A stretch of 64,000 bases of DNA from UBA5109 sp965661005 (GCA_965661005.1 CBFICB010000005.1:1-64000); one strand, 5' to 3'. Positions 7,123 to 16,070 are shown, counted from the stretch's first letter. Numbers and translations are program-made. Notes: generated by a model from the sequence alone, not told the origin.

Positions 7123-8352
7123 TTAGCCGTGTAACCAGCCATCTGTTTGAAAAGGCTTTTCGATACCGTTTTCCTTAATTCTTGCGCCGATATTATCTAC
7201 TGCTGTTTCAATAATACGACTTTCGGCAATCCCTTTTGACTTCAGGTATTTAATTACCCGGCTATAGGTATCATCGTCACGAGTTAAAGCAAAAAGAATC
7301 GGTCCTACAGAACTCATTCCTGTTATCTCAACACCAATTTCACGTAAGGCACTGAGGTATCCGTAAACTGGCGCGCCAAAGGATCCATGGGTCTCACATT
7401 CAGCACGTTTGGAACCTAAATAACAAAGATCAAACATCGAATCACCAATAGTTTTTAGATCACCTTTTATCATAGCTGGCAACATGTCACAGAGTAGAAT
7501 TTGNNNNNNNNNNNNNNNNNNNNNNNNNNNNNNNNNNNNNNNNNNNNNNNNNNNNNNNNNNNNNNNNNNNNNNNNNNNNNNNNNNNNNNNNNNNNNNNNN
7601 NNNNNNNNNNNNNNNNNNNNNNNNNNNNNNNNNNNNNNNNNNNNNNNNNNNNNNNNNNNNNNNNNNNNNNNNNNNNNNNNNNNNNNNNNNNNNNNNNNNN
7701 NNNNNNNNNNNNNNNNNNNNNNNNNNNNNNNNNNNNNNNNNNNNNNNNNNNNNNNNNNNNNNNNNNNNNNNNNNNNNNNNNNNNNNNNNNNNNNNNNNNN
7801 NNNNNNNNNNNNNNNNNNNNNNNNNNNNNNNNNNNNNNNNNNNNNNNNNNNNNNNNNNNNNNNNNNNNNNNNNNNNNNNNNNNNNNNNNNNNNNNNNNNN
7901 NNNNNNNNNNNNNNNNNNNNNNNNNNNNNNAATCCTCCAGGATAATTCAATAACTGCTTGAAAAGTTGACCATAGTGTTGCATTAACAAAGTACGTTCAC
8001 CTTTAACAACAATATCCGGGCTTTTCGTAGAACGTACTTTAGCGTGCATAAACACTTCTATCGCAAAACCAAGACCACCTCCACCAGGCTTGTTAAGGTT
8101 AAAGCGATTCATATCAAGAACAGTGGGGTGCAAGCGTGAAGGGACCGTGACTTCTACTTCCCTGCTTTCTACTTCACCGACACTACGTGGTTCTACCCCA
8201 AAGCTTTCCAATGGACGGATAAATTCTTTCTGCCCAGGTTCAAATTCCTGTAGCACCGTGTTTATTTTGTCAAAAGGTCCACCGATGATCTCGATATTAA
8301 TTGATTGCTTTGGTGCTATTTCATTGTTTCCTGGCTTATCATCTGTTGTCAT
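7123..8352 (-). CDS. GHMP-superfamily protein resembling beta-ribofuranosylaminobenzene 5'-phosphate synthase
   Basis: After an N-terminal extension of about 70 residues the protein shows VPSRLHPTVLDMN and GGGGLGFAIE, the pattern of beta-RFAP synthases (PSRLH...DMN...GG-G-A-E). The C-terminal GMSSVGPILFALT corresponds to the last GHMP motif. RFAP synthase joins PRPP to an aromatic acid with loss of CO2, the first committed step of methanopterin synthesis. No other methanopterin gene is visible here, so the true substrate is unknown. The ATG at 8352 is chosen over an upstream TTG (8382) because GAGAGGGG lies just before it. Positions 7504-7930 are N, hiding the ATP/phosphate-loop region. Confidence 0.65.
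   Translation of the reverse strand: MTTDDKPGNNEIAPKQSINIEIIGGPFDKINTVLQEFEPGQKEFIRPLESFGVEPRSVGEVESREVEVTVPSRLHPTVLDMNRFNLNKPGGGGLGFAIEVFMHAKVRSTKSPDIVVKGERTLLMQHYGQLFKQLLNYPGGXXXXXXXXXXXXXXXXXXXXXXXXXXXXXXXXXXXXXXXXXXXXXXXXXXXXXXXXXXXXXXXXXXXXXXXXXXXXXXXXXXXXXXXXXXXXXXXXXXXXXXXXXXXXXXXXXXXXXXXXXXXXXXXXXXXXXXXXXXXXXXXQILLCDMLPAMIKGDLKTIGDSMFDLCYLGSKRAECETHGSFGAPVYGYLSALREIGVEITGMSSVGPILFALTRDDDTYSRVIKYLKSKGIAESRIIETAVDNIGARIKENGIEKPFQTDGWLHG
7504..7930. other. Sequence gap (427 N) inside the GHMP-like gene
   Basis: Run of undetermined bases covering the central part of the protein, including the expected GHMP motif 2 region. Confidence 0.99.
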
Positions 8353-8826
8353 TATTTTCCCCTCTCTTATAATTTTGTTCAAAAAACATCACAACTAATT
8401 GTTATCAAAGCGAAGTGAAGCAAGCTATAAGCGGCTGGTCCATCTCGAAGCAAAATGCTGGCTCTGAGAATCAACTGGAGTTTTTTTATTTTTAGTTCGC
8501 TGAAGATAGCAGTAGTCTAATAGTAAGTGCAACGGATCAATGTAGTCTTACCAATATCATGGAAAGAGACCAAAACGATAAAAATACTTCGTGTGTTATA
8601 TCCTCTTTTGACCAAAAACAGACGTTTGCAATATTGCAAACTCTAAAGAGAACCTAATAAATAGAATTGTGAAAGGAAAATCCTTTTACAAAGAATCCGA
8701 CATCTTTCATGAAAACACTAAATAATTATTGTTTTATAGTTTTTTAACTAAAGTTAGTCTTACCTTAGGTCTTACTTATATTTTAAAAATATCAGCTTTT
8801 AGTTTAAGAATATTTGAGGAGTTGGT
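8353..8826. other. Intergenic region, 474 bp, with a perfect palindrome
   Basis: Separates the GHMP-like gene (leftward) from the outer-membrane protein gene (rightward). It contains the 18-bp palindrome at 8624-8641 and a small dyad AAAGGA-AAA-TCCTTT at 8672-8686. I see no convincing ORF with a ribosome site and no RNA gene. Confidence 0.6.
8624..8641. promoter_or_regulatory. Perfect 18-bp palindrome, possible operator
   Basis: GTTTGCAATATTGCAAAC reads the same on both strands without a spacer, as in many dimeric-repressor operators. It is about 185 bases upstream of the outer-membrane gene and 270 bases upstream of the divergent GHMP-like gene. TTTTGACC just upstream could be part of a -35 box. 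Confidence 0.4.
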
Positions 8827-9546
8827 TTGAATACTGGTTTATCTACGTTCAAAAAAACACTGTTATTAATTGCTCTACTCACTTCAGTGTTTGTTAGTAA
8901 CCATGCATCGGCTCAAATTGATGAAGATCAGTTAGGTGCCTGGTACATGTATTTCTGGAACACACGGTTTGAAGATTCCAATTACGGTTTGCAAGGTGAT
9001 ATACAGCACCGAAACTGGGATCTTGGCGGAGATTTGGAACAACTGCTCATCAGAGGTGGAGCAACGTATTCTCCTGACAATAGTAATCTTTTATACACGC
9101 TCGGTTTAGCAAGTATTACTAGCGGACAGTTTGGTGATAGTGATAATACCTCTCATGAAAGCAGGGTCTATCAAGAACTTCTAATTCCTCAAGTGCTCGG
9201 TACGAAATTTTTCTTACGGCATCGTTTACGATTCGAGCAACGATGGGTAGAAAATCAGGATTTCCGAACTCGTTTTCGTTACAACCTATTTCTGGATATT
9301 CCTTTAAATCAGGATTCCTTAAGCCAAGGGGCAATCTATTTATCTTTTTATAACGAATTATTTATCAATGGTGAACGCGACATCGGCAATGGCCGTCGTG
9401 TTGACCACTTTGACAGAAACCGCTTCTTTACGGCTCTGGGCTATAGCATGACGAATAACTTAAGAGTTCAGTTTGGCCTCATGCACCAAAACACCAAAAC
9501 AACCGATAAAACTCAATTACAGTTCGGTCTCACGCAAAGGTTTTAA
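8827..9546 (+). CDS. DUF2490-family outer-membrane beta-barrel protein
   Basis: A 239-residue exported protein. The first 30 residues form a signal peptide ending ASA-Q. The mature part has alternating amphipathic strands with the DUF2490 wording LGAWYMYFWNTRF...GLQGDIQHRNWDLG...LLIRGGATY, and it ends in phenylalanine (LTQRF), as BAM substrates do. The TTG start is supported by GAGGAG five bases upstream. Function of the family is unknown; structural or adhesive envelope roles are guesses. It appears to be a single-gene unit facing the next gene tail to tail. Confidence 0.75.
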   Translation: MNTGLSTFKKTLLLIALLTSVFVSNHASAQIDEDQLGAWYMYFWNTRFEDSNYGLQGDIQHRNWDLGGDLEQLLIRGGATYSPDNSNLLYTLGLASITSGQFGDSDNTSHESRVYQELLIPQVLGTKFFLRHRLRFEQRWVENQDFRTRFRYNLFLDIPLNQDSLSQGAIYLSFYNELFINGERDIGNGRRVDHFDRNRFFTALGYSMTNNLRVQFGLMHQNTKTTDKTQLQFGLTQRF

Positions 9547-9558
9547 AAGTAAAATTCC

Positions 9559-10689
9559 TTAATTCGATAGTTCCGTGCCATTAATAGGAATCATTAAGTG
9601 AGCCGCAGGTGTGCCCTCCCTCATCATCCAGGGTCTTCCTCTGCCCGCCAAGGAATTATCTCGTTGGCTACCCAGAGGCATCCCCGTTTGGTCTGATGTT
9701 GCGTCAGACAGGCGGATTACCCAGAGTAATTTTAGGCGGTCATCTTGCTCATACAAGCGGTACATCATAGAGCCAAATGGCGCTGCTGCAATCTCCCCAG
9801 CTGTTATGGCTTCTGCAACAAGCTCCTGAATCTGATCCTGCGAGAAACCTTGTGCAGATAATCTTGCACGCATATCTTGTTCGGCACTGCTAATTTGGTG
9901 ATAACAACGAGTAAAACCAGTTTCTGCATTACGCGGCTGGCATTCCATCATGTTTGATCCTTGTCTTAACACCTGACGCGCACCCGTCTCATCATCATAT
10001 TGCACAACAGTGGCTCCAGCTCGAAATTCTTCTGGCAATGGCAGGGTTGCTTGCTCAACAGGGTCCATGATTGCCATGGTATTCATCTTTGTTGTCACAC
10101 CTCCACTATTGGAGAACTCTGTACCATTAATTGGAATCATCACATGAGCAAAAGCTGTACCTTCTCGCATCATCCAGGGTCGACCACTTCCTGCCAATGA
10201 GGCATCACGCTGACTCTCAGTGGGCATTCCAAGATCGCCAGGCATAGCATAAGGAACCAACACCAGCCAAAGCAATTTGATTCTGTCATCCCCATCATAA
10301 AGGCGATAGCTAATAGAACCAAAAACCAGATCGTCAATTTCTCCTGCATTCACGGCTTCAACCAAAGCATCATCCAACTCTGTCTCTGACAAACCTTGAG
10401 CTCTGAGTTTAGCGGTGTAATCCATACGAGCAGCATTTGATATTGCATTACAGCGGGTAAAGCCTGTATCAGGATTTTTGGGAACACATTCAACCTGATT
10501 AGTCCCTTGTCTAAGCACAACTCGATCTCCCCTATCATCATAGGTATAAACTGTTGCCTCTGCACGCAGGTCTTCTGGCAAGGGTCTAACAGCTTCAGCA
10601 ATGAGTGCATCAACAGACTGTGCTGAAACTGACATAGCCATTGTTGAGCCGAACATCATTAGTGCTAATGAATATATAAAAATTTTCAT
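9559..10689 (-). CDS. Secreted protein of unknown function with two tandem homologous domains
   Basis: Signal peptide (residues 1-24, ending VSA-Q) followed by two copies of a domain of about 165 residues. Each copy runs PLPE(D/E)(L/F)RA-ATV--YDD, VLRQG(T/S)N--EC-P(K/R)N--TGFTRC, then a helical linker, AGEI----FGS--YRLY--DDR-KLLW, and finally SQRD-SLAG-GRPWMMREGT--AH-MIPINGTE-SN. Each copy has two conserved cysteines in the C-P-(K/R)-N...TRC segment, suggesting a disulfide. I do not recognise the family. A strong AAGGAGATT ribosome site precedes the start. It is divergent from an AraC regulator. Confidence 0.75.
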   Translation of the reverse strand: MKIFIYSLALMMFGSTMAMSVSAQSVDALIAEAVRPLPEDLRAEATVYTYDDRGDRVVLRQGTNQVECVPKNPDTGFTRCNAISNAARMDYTAKLRAQGLSETELDDALVEAVNAGEIDDLVFGSISYRLYDGDDRIKLLWLVLVPYAMPGDLGMPTESQRDASLAGSGRPWMMREGTAFAHVMIPINGTEFSNSGGVTTKMNTMAIMDPVEQATLPLPEEFRAGATVVQYDDETGARQVLRQGSNMMECQPRNAETGFTRCYHQISSAEQDMRARLSAQGFSQDQIQELVAEAITAGEIAAAPFGSMMYRLYEQDDRLKLLWVIRLSDATSDQTGMPLGSQRDNSLAGRGRPWMMREGTPAAHLMIPINGTELSN

Positions 10690-10901
10690 AGTAATCTCCT
10701 TGAAACTAAAGCTTCATCACTAGAAGTATATAGGTTCACATTTCTTTTATTTATTTGTCAAAGATGAATATTTAAATCACAGTATAATCAATTCGCAGTA
10801 TACAAAGACACTCAATTACACCTGCAGCTTGAAAACTAAATTTTTTTGACTGCCTAGATACTGGGTTTTCTTTTACCATAACTGCAATTAATATAGACAA
10901 C

Positions 10902-11675
10902 ATGCTGAATATCCAAGAATATCCACCAAATCTACTGCGCAATTACGTTGCCAAATACAGTCTTTATCGGTTTGGTGAAAACATTGATACCCAGTTATAC
11001 CCTAAAGGCATCTTTGAAATTGTCTTTCAAAATAATACTAATTTTCAACACGACACTTCCTACAGCGCAGGCTGGCAAAGCAGGCCCAAAAACTTTATTG
11101 GTGGTCTTCATAACAAATCTTATACTGTAAGAGCTAAGGGGAATAATAACTGTTGTATAGCTGTAGAGTTTAAACCAAACACTGCCAAATATTTCATCCC
11201 ATACAAATTGCATAACTTTCAAAATAATATTGTTGATATTCTCGATATATGGGGGAATGGCGCCATAGAGCTGTCCCATAAGATTACTACTGAAAAAGAA
11301 AATATTACTAAAATAAGTTTAATTGAAGACTTTTTACTGCAAAGAATTATTCAACAAAAAACCTCTATAATTGATAATGCAATTACAATAATTCTTGCTG
11401 CAAAAGGTTTTGTTGAAGTAAGTCAATTGGCAAAGACAATAGGCCTTAGTAAGGCTCAATTCAGAAAGCGATTTAAAGAAGAAATTGGGATTTCTCCTAG
11501 TCAATATTGCAAAATCGTTCGGATAAATACTACGCTAACATTGCTTGAGAAAGGCTATGAAAAACCTCTAATTGATCTAAGTTACCAGCTCGGTTATTTT
11601 GATCAATCGCATTTCATTAAGGATTTTAAATCGGTGACAGGCTGCTCCCCAAAAAGCTTTAAAAAGCTCAAATAA
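10902..11675 (+). CDS. AraC-family transcriptional regulator
   Basis: The 257-residue protein has an N-terminal sensor region (YSLYRFGENIDTQLYPKGIFEIVFQNN, like the DUF6597 domain of small AraC regulators) and a C-terminal double helix-turn-helix. The second half shows VSQLAKTIGLSKAQFRKRFKEEIGISPSQYCKIVRI and LIDLSYQLGYFDQSHFIKDFKSVTGCSPKSFKKL, the standard AraC signature. No good ribosome site precedes the ATG. It is divergent from the two-domain secreted protein gene, which is therefore the first candidate target. Confidence 0.85.
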   Translation: MLNIQEYPPNLLRNYVAKYSLYRFGENIDTQLYPKGIFEIVFQNNTNFQHDTSYSAGWQSRPKNFIGGLHNKSYTVRAKGNNNCCIAVEFKPNTAKYFIPYKLHNFQNNIVDILDIWGNGAIELSHKITTEKENITKISLIEDFLLQRIIQQKTSIIDNAITIILAAKGFVEVSQLAKTIGLSKAQFRKRFKEEIGISPSQYCKIVRINTTLTLLEKGYEKPLIDLSYQLGYFDQSHFIKDFKSVTGCSPKSFKKLK

Positions 11676-11912
11676 AAGATTAAGCGTTATTTACAATTCC
11701 ATTTTCTTACCTTTCTTTATAATCAATCTGAAATTTCTTTTTAACATTGCTTGATCTTGCGAAGCGTAAGGCCCTTGCAGAAAAATGCAGATATTGGCCC
11801 AATAACCTAAAGTGACGTTAAAACTACCTCAAGTGAGACTAAAAAAAGAAAAAATAACAGGTGTTTTCTTGTTCAAGGAATATCGCATCTAATTGATTAA
11901 TAAGGATATTTA
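11676..11912. other. Intergenic region, AT-rich
   Basis: Follows the AraC gene. Together with the stretch 12006-12071 it makes about 396 bases up to the lipoprotein gene. The only feature I can support is the small ORF listed at 11913-12005. Confidence 0.5.
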
Positions 11913-12005
11913 ATGTTTATTATAAAAATTAGCCCTAGATTTAGTAATATGCCTAAACACCAAAGCGAAACATTCTTGCCTGTTAAGGGTCTATTAAGTG
12001 TATAA
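11913..12005 (+). CDS. Possible small protein, 30 codons
   Basis: ATG preceded by AAGGA with a six-base spacing, then 30 codons to TAA. The peptide starts MFIIKISPRF and is basic with a hydrophobic end. It lies 66 bases before the lipoprotein gene on the same strand. I do not recognise it. It may be a leader ORF or a chance reading frame with a good ribosome site. Confidence 0.3.
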   Translation: MFIIKISPRFSNMPKHQSETFLPVKGLLSV

Positions 12006-12071
12006 AGAGAATAATTATATTGGGGAATTTTGAACTATAAGCACTTCATAAAACCAGGAGGCTTGATTTCG

Positions 12072-13229
12072 ATGAAAACTAACTCTTTTAAAAACAAGCT
12101 GTTAAAACTTTATTTGCTTTGCCCATTCCTTGCATTACTAGCATCTTGCACCTCAATTGACCAACCAGTAACGACTGCTGATTCTAAGCCTGAGTTTCCA
12201 AATATTTTTTCTGAAAAACCGGAGATGGCTGCATTGGGAGACATTCATCAATTAAGTCCGGAGCAGGAAGATGATTTTTTAGGCTATTTCAATGATCCGG
12301 CTAATCAGCTAATTGCTGAACATCAACGTCTGGCTAACTACCTTACCAACAATAACTTTCTTTATGAGTATGAGACTTATACTGCTTCGGAAGCACTGGC
12401 ATATAACCGTGGAAATTGCATGTCACTGGCCGTTGTCACTACTGCATTAGCCAATTTAGCCGACATTCAAATTGATTATGAATTAATCGACTCATCACCG
12501 ATTTACCGCTTAAGCGGTTCCGTTGCAAATAGAGGGGTTCATATAAGAAGCCTTATTTATAAGCCTGAGGCTGACGAGTCGGAACTACGAACGGGTATAA
12601 AGATAGATTATTTCCCTGCTGATAGTGGCACCTTTATTGGGAATGTTTCCGACGATGAATATATCGCCATGTATTATCGCAATATTGCCGCACAAAAATT
12701 AAATGAAGAAAATTACTCTGATGCTTACTGGTACACCTTGGAATCAATGAAATATGATCCATTCAGTGCTGATGCCTTTAATATGATGGCTATAACCTAT
12801 AAGCGTGTTGGCCAACTTGCAAAGGCTGAAGAAATCTACCTATACGGCATTGAAACAGCTGAAGATAAATTAACCCTAATGAAAAACTATCACATACTTT
12901 TGACCTCGCAAGGTCGCACTCAAGAAGCGAGAGCTATTAACCGCAGGTTATTAAACATGGACGACCCTAGTCCTATTCATTGGTTTAATGTTGCAAGAAA
13001 TTCTTATGAGACCAATGATTATAATAGCGCGATTCGCTATTACAGCCGTGCTCTGGATATTGCTCCATACTTACATGAAGCCTATTTAGGCATTGCAATT
13101 AGTTATTACCAACTAGGCCAATTTAATCGAGCGGAAAGAGCATTTAACATGGCTTTAAGTAATGTCATCGATGCCTCTACCAAAGATCTTTACCAATCAA
13201 AACTGAATGCATTAAGAAACATCATGTGA
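12072..13229 (+). CDS. Lipoprotein with transglutaminase-like and TPR regions
   Basis: Predicted lipoprotein (lipobox LLASC, Cys26) of 385 residues. Residues about 75-180 look transglutaminase/papain-like, with RGNCMSLAVVTTALA (Cys116) as candidate nucleophile and GVHIRSLIYK supplying a His. From about 210 there are TPR-like helical pairs (ADAFNMMAITYKRVGQLAKAEEIYLYGIE; PIHWFNVARNSYETNDYNSAIRYYSRALDIAP). The ATG at 12072 is preferred to an upstream TTG (12030) because AGGAGG precedes it and the lipoprotein signal starts there. The role is unknown, probably in the envelope. Confidence 0.7.
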   Translation: MKTNSFKNKLLKLYLLCPFLALLASCTSIDQPVTTADSKPEFPNIFSEKPEMAALGDIHQLSPEQEDDFLGYFNDPANQLIAEHQRLANYLTNNNFLYEYETYTASEALAYNRGNCMSLAVVTTALANLADIQIDYELIDSSPIYRLSGSVANRGVHIRSLIYKPEADESELRTGIKIDYFPADSGTFIGNVSDDEYIAMYYRNIAAQKLNEENYSDAYWYTLESMKYDPFSADAFNMMAITYKRVGQLAKAEEIYLYGIETAEDKLTLMKNYHILLTSQGRTQEARAINRRLLNMDDPSPIHWFNVARNSYETNDYNSAIRYYSRALDIAPYLHEAYLGIAISYYQLGQFNRAERAFNMALSNVIDASTKDLYQSKLNALRNIM

Positions 13230-13420
13230 TTTCGCTGAAATAAATTCTTGCTCCCACCTTCTAAGGGTTAAGTGTTTTTTCTGCACTAAACCGTAATCAG
13301 CTATTCTGCGTACAATCTTTAAAATATATCGTTATTCTGGCTTAAAAGCTTCAAACAACACGTGTTTTCTTGTAAAGTCACAGGTCGAAATATTTTCTAA
13401 TAAAGAGTTGAGTAATTAAT

Positions 13421-13999
13421 ATGATTAACCGCAGAACAACCTTGAAACTTGGTGCAGCAGGCACACTAGGCGGTTTGGTAAATTTACCCGCGCAAAGTCT
13501 TGCTTTTTCTAACAATAAAAGTTCAGTCCTTCCAGTTCAGGCTATCTTCGACAGCTCGCATCCACAAAGTCTGGCTTTTGCTAACACAATTCAGCTAAAA
13601 GACTCATCACCCAAGGATATACAGAGCGACCTAGGCAAGTTATGGTATGGTCAATTACGTGATCAGTTGCTCGCAAACCCTTCCCCTTTAATAGGTCTTA
13701 CCTCTCGACTTGATCTCTTTTGCTTAGAAGAATTGGCACGAGATGTTGGCATGAAAGTTAGTTTGAGAGTTGATCATTTAATTGATCAAGATGGTAAGGT
13801 TGAGCATCAGGTCAATGGCTCGCCATTAACCGTTTCATCTCTTAATAAACTAGGCAACAAATCTGGCTTTGGAAGCAAAATGGCTGAGCTATCTCAGTTA
13901 TTTTTAGCTGAACAGTCTGCAGATATTTCTGCACAAAAATTAACAGGGCCCAACGCCCCAGAAAATAAAACAGCCTTGGTCACTTGGGTGATCAGCTGA
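13421..13999 (+). CDS. Tat-exported protein of unknown function, linked to the cresol-dehydrogenase-like genes
   Basis: A 192-residue protein with a twin-arginine signal (NRRTTLKLGAAGTLGG, residues 3-18). The mature part has no motif I can name; LFCLEELARDVGMKVSLRVDHLIDQDG and a C-terminal ALVTWVIS are its most structured parts. It starts 55 bases before the flavoprotein gene on the same strand and probably shares its transcript. A periplasmic accessory or assembly role for the flavocytochrome is inferred from position only. Confidence 0.6.
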   Translation: MINRRTTLKLGAAGTLGGLVNLPAQSLAFSNNKSSVLPVQAIFDSSHPQSLAFANTIQLKDSSPKDIQSDLGKLWYGQLRDQLLANPSPLIGLTSRLDLFCLEELARDVGMKVSLRVDHLIDQDGKVEHQVNGSPLTVSSLNKLGNKSGFGSKMAELSQLFLAEQSADISAQKLTGPNAPENKTALVTWVIS

Positions 14000-14054
14000 A
14001 ATATTAATACCGAAAACATAAAAGCATTTAAAAAAACATCAGAGGAATAACAAA

Positions 14055-15671
14055 ATGGCACTACCTCCAAATACAAGCCAGGCACAATTTGATTCAGCAC
14101 TTGCTGAGTTCGAATCGGTGGTCGGCACAGACTGGGTATTCAGTTCAGACGCTGATGTCGCCCTTTATCGTGATTCTTATTCTCCCTTCTGGGGTGAAGG
14201 TGAGGAACGAGTGGCTTCTGCCGCTGTTGCACCTGACAGCGTTGAAGAAGTACAGGAAATTGTTCGTATCGCCAATCGCTATGGCATACCTTTGTATCCA
14301 ATTTCTACTGGCCGAAATCTGACCTACGGTGGCTCTGCCCCAACTTTGACCGGCAGTGTCGTGCTGGACCTGAAACGTATGAATCGCATTATCGAAGTCA
14401 ATGACAAAAGAAATTATGCATTGGTCGAGCCTGGTGTGTCTTATTTTGATCTCTTCAAATATATTCGCGAAAACAATCTAAATGTTATGTTAGATGTTCC
14501 TGATCCCGGTTGGGGCAGTCCAATGGGCAACAGCCTCGACCATGGTGTCGGTTATACCATGGGGCCTTATCGCGATCACTTCGCTTCGCATTGTGGCCTG
14601 GAGATTGTCAGTGCTGAAGGCGAGCTAATTCGCACAGGTTCTGGCGCCATTCCCGGCTCTGATGGCTGGCAGGATTTTCATTACGGTGTTGGCCCATCTA
14701 TCGACGGCCTATTTGCACAATCTAATTTTGGCGTCATCACTAAAATGGGCGTGAAGCTAATGCCTATGCCTGAAACGTATATGACAGGCACAGTGACCGT
14801 TCCGCGTTATCAAGACCTGCAAGCACTGATTGATGAGGTGAATTATCTGGAAGACTCTTTATTAGTGGGGATGCCAAGTTATACCAGCCCTGTCGGTGGC
14901 AGTTTATTTGATCCAGCCCCTATTGCGGAGCTTATGCAAAATGGTTGGCCTACAGTCGAACAACTCGAAGCATTTGTCACTGCGCAAGGCAAACCAGCCT
15001 GGGCTGCTGAATTTCAACTATATGGTCCGGAAGAAGTCGTCCGCGCAACATGGGCGGCAATACAACGCCGTTTTAGTGACAATATTCCAGGCTCAGCTTT
15101 TGAGGATGGTCACTTTTACAATTTACCAATCCCTGATGAAGACATTCCTGCATTAGCGGACAAAGCCCGAATGGGAATTCCTAATCTCGAAATTTTCCAC
15201 ATGGTAGCCCGCAATCCAATGACAGATGCTGATCCATCCGATGGCCATGCCGATTTGTTCATAATGGCGCCTAGAACCGCTGAGGGTGTGCATACTGCTG
15301 CTAGAGCATTAACCGAGGCTTATCAAGAATTTGGTGTGCAGCCATTTACCCACCCCTTCACGACTCCTGTCATGTTCTATTCGAGGGCTATGGCTATAGT
15401 GTTAGCACTTCCAACCTGGAGAGACCCCGCTAAAAATGCTGTTACCAGAGCATTGTATGAAAGATGTCTGGAGAAAGCTGCTGAACTGGGTATGGGTACC
15501 TACCGAACAAACCCGGCCTTCCAGGAGCTCGCTGTAAGCAAGTACAACTTTAATGACGGCGCCTTATTGAAATATCAGGAAAAACTGAAAGACGCTATTG
15601 ACCCTAATGGCATCATTTCACCGGGACGCTATGGCATTTGGCCGGCAAACATGAGGAATAACCGAGGATGA
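14055..15671 (+). CDS. 4-cresol dehydrogenase (hydroxylating) flavoprotein-like subunit, VAO/PCMH family
   Basis: FAD-linked oxidase of 538 residues, the size of the PchF / eugenol hydroxylase / vanillyl-alcohol oxidase group, which oxidises 4-alkylphenols through a quinone methide. The FAD-binding domain shows YPISTGRNLTYGGSAP (81-96), VVLDLKRMNRIIEV, and DHGVGYTMGPYRDHFASHCGLEIVSAEGELIRTGSGA, all typical of PCMH. It overlaps the downstream cytochrome c gene by ATGA, matching the flavocytochrome arrangement. AGAGGAA precedes the start. Substrate (4-cresol, 4-alkylphenol, eugenol or a lignin-derived phenol) cannot be fixed from sequence reading. Confidence 0.83.
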   Translation: MALPPNTSQAQFDSALAEFESVVGTDWVFSSDADVALYRDSYSPFWGEGEERVASAAVAPDSVEEVQEIVRIANRYGIPLYPISTGRNLTYGGSAPTLTGSVVLDLKRMNRIIEVNDKRNYALVEPGVSYFDLFKYIRENNLNVMLDVPDPGWGSPMGNSLDHGVGYTMGPYRDHFASHCGLEIVSAEGELIRTGSGAIPGSDGWQDFHYGVGPSIDGLFAQSNFGVITKMGVKLMPMPETYMTGTVTVPRYQDLQALIDEVNYLEDSLLVGMPSYTSPVGGSLFDPAPIAELMQNGWPTVEQLEAFVTAQGKPAWAAEFQLYGPEEVVRATWAAIQRRFSDNIPGSAFEDGHFYNLPIPDEDIPALADKARMGIPNLEIFHMVARNPMTDADPSDGHADLFIMAPRTAEGVHTAARALTEAYQEFGVQPFTHPFTTPVMFYSRAMAIVLALPTWRDPAKNAVTRALYERCLEKAAELGMGTYRTNPAFQELAVSKYNFNDGALLKYQEKLKDAIDPNGIISPGRYGIWPANMRNNRG

Positions 15672-16036
15672 GTAAATTAACTGTTTTATGTATCTTATTT
15701 TTCTCTTTTGCTGGCGCTTTACAAGCCCAGGAGCTCAGTCCTGCTGAGGCAAGCGGTAAAGTGCTCTATGACAAGTGGTGTGAACCCTGTCACGGTCGAG
15801 TTGCCGGCGGACTCTTTGGCGGCTTTGGCGCGCATGCTTTACCAGGCACCTCAGCTTTGATGGTGAAATACAAAGGCGATTTGCCGCCAGTACTGGAAGA
15901 TAGAGTTGATCTTCAACCTATCTATATCAGCACTGTTGTCAGAGGTGGTTTAAACGGCATGCCGATTACCCGTAAAACCGAAGTCAGTGATGCTGATCTT
16001 GAAAATATCATCGCCTACCTGACTCGATCTCGTTAA
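15668..16036 (+). CDS. Cytochrome c subunit of the PCMH-like flavocytochrome
   Basis: Small periplasmic class I cytochrome c of 122 residues. The signal peptide ends LQA-Q (residue 20), the haem site is CEPCH (38-42), and the axial Met is probably in the NGMPITRKTEVSD segment. A terminal ADLENIIAYL helix completes the fold. The start codon overlaps the stop of the flavoprotein gene (ATGA), implying translational coupling. Its expected job is to accept electrons from the flavin and pass them to the respiratory chain, as PchC does. Confidence 0.85.
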   Translation: MSKLTVLCILFFSFAGALQAQELSPAEASGKVLYDKWCEPCHGRVAGGLFGGFGAHALPGTSALMVKYKGDLPPVLEDRVDLQPIYISTVVRGGLNGMPITRKTEVSDADLENIIAYLTRSR

Positions 16037-16070
16037 AAAACCGTTAAGTTTTTAAGGCTACATTCAAAAG

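Noticed and set aside
7484..7953. Open frames on the plus strand over the second gap
   Set aside because: They consist almost entirely of N and are opposite the GHMP-like gene.
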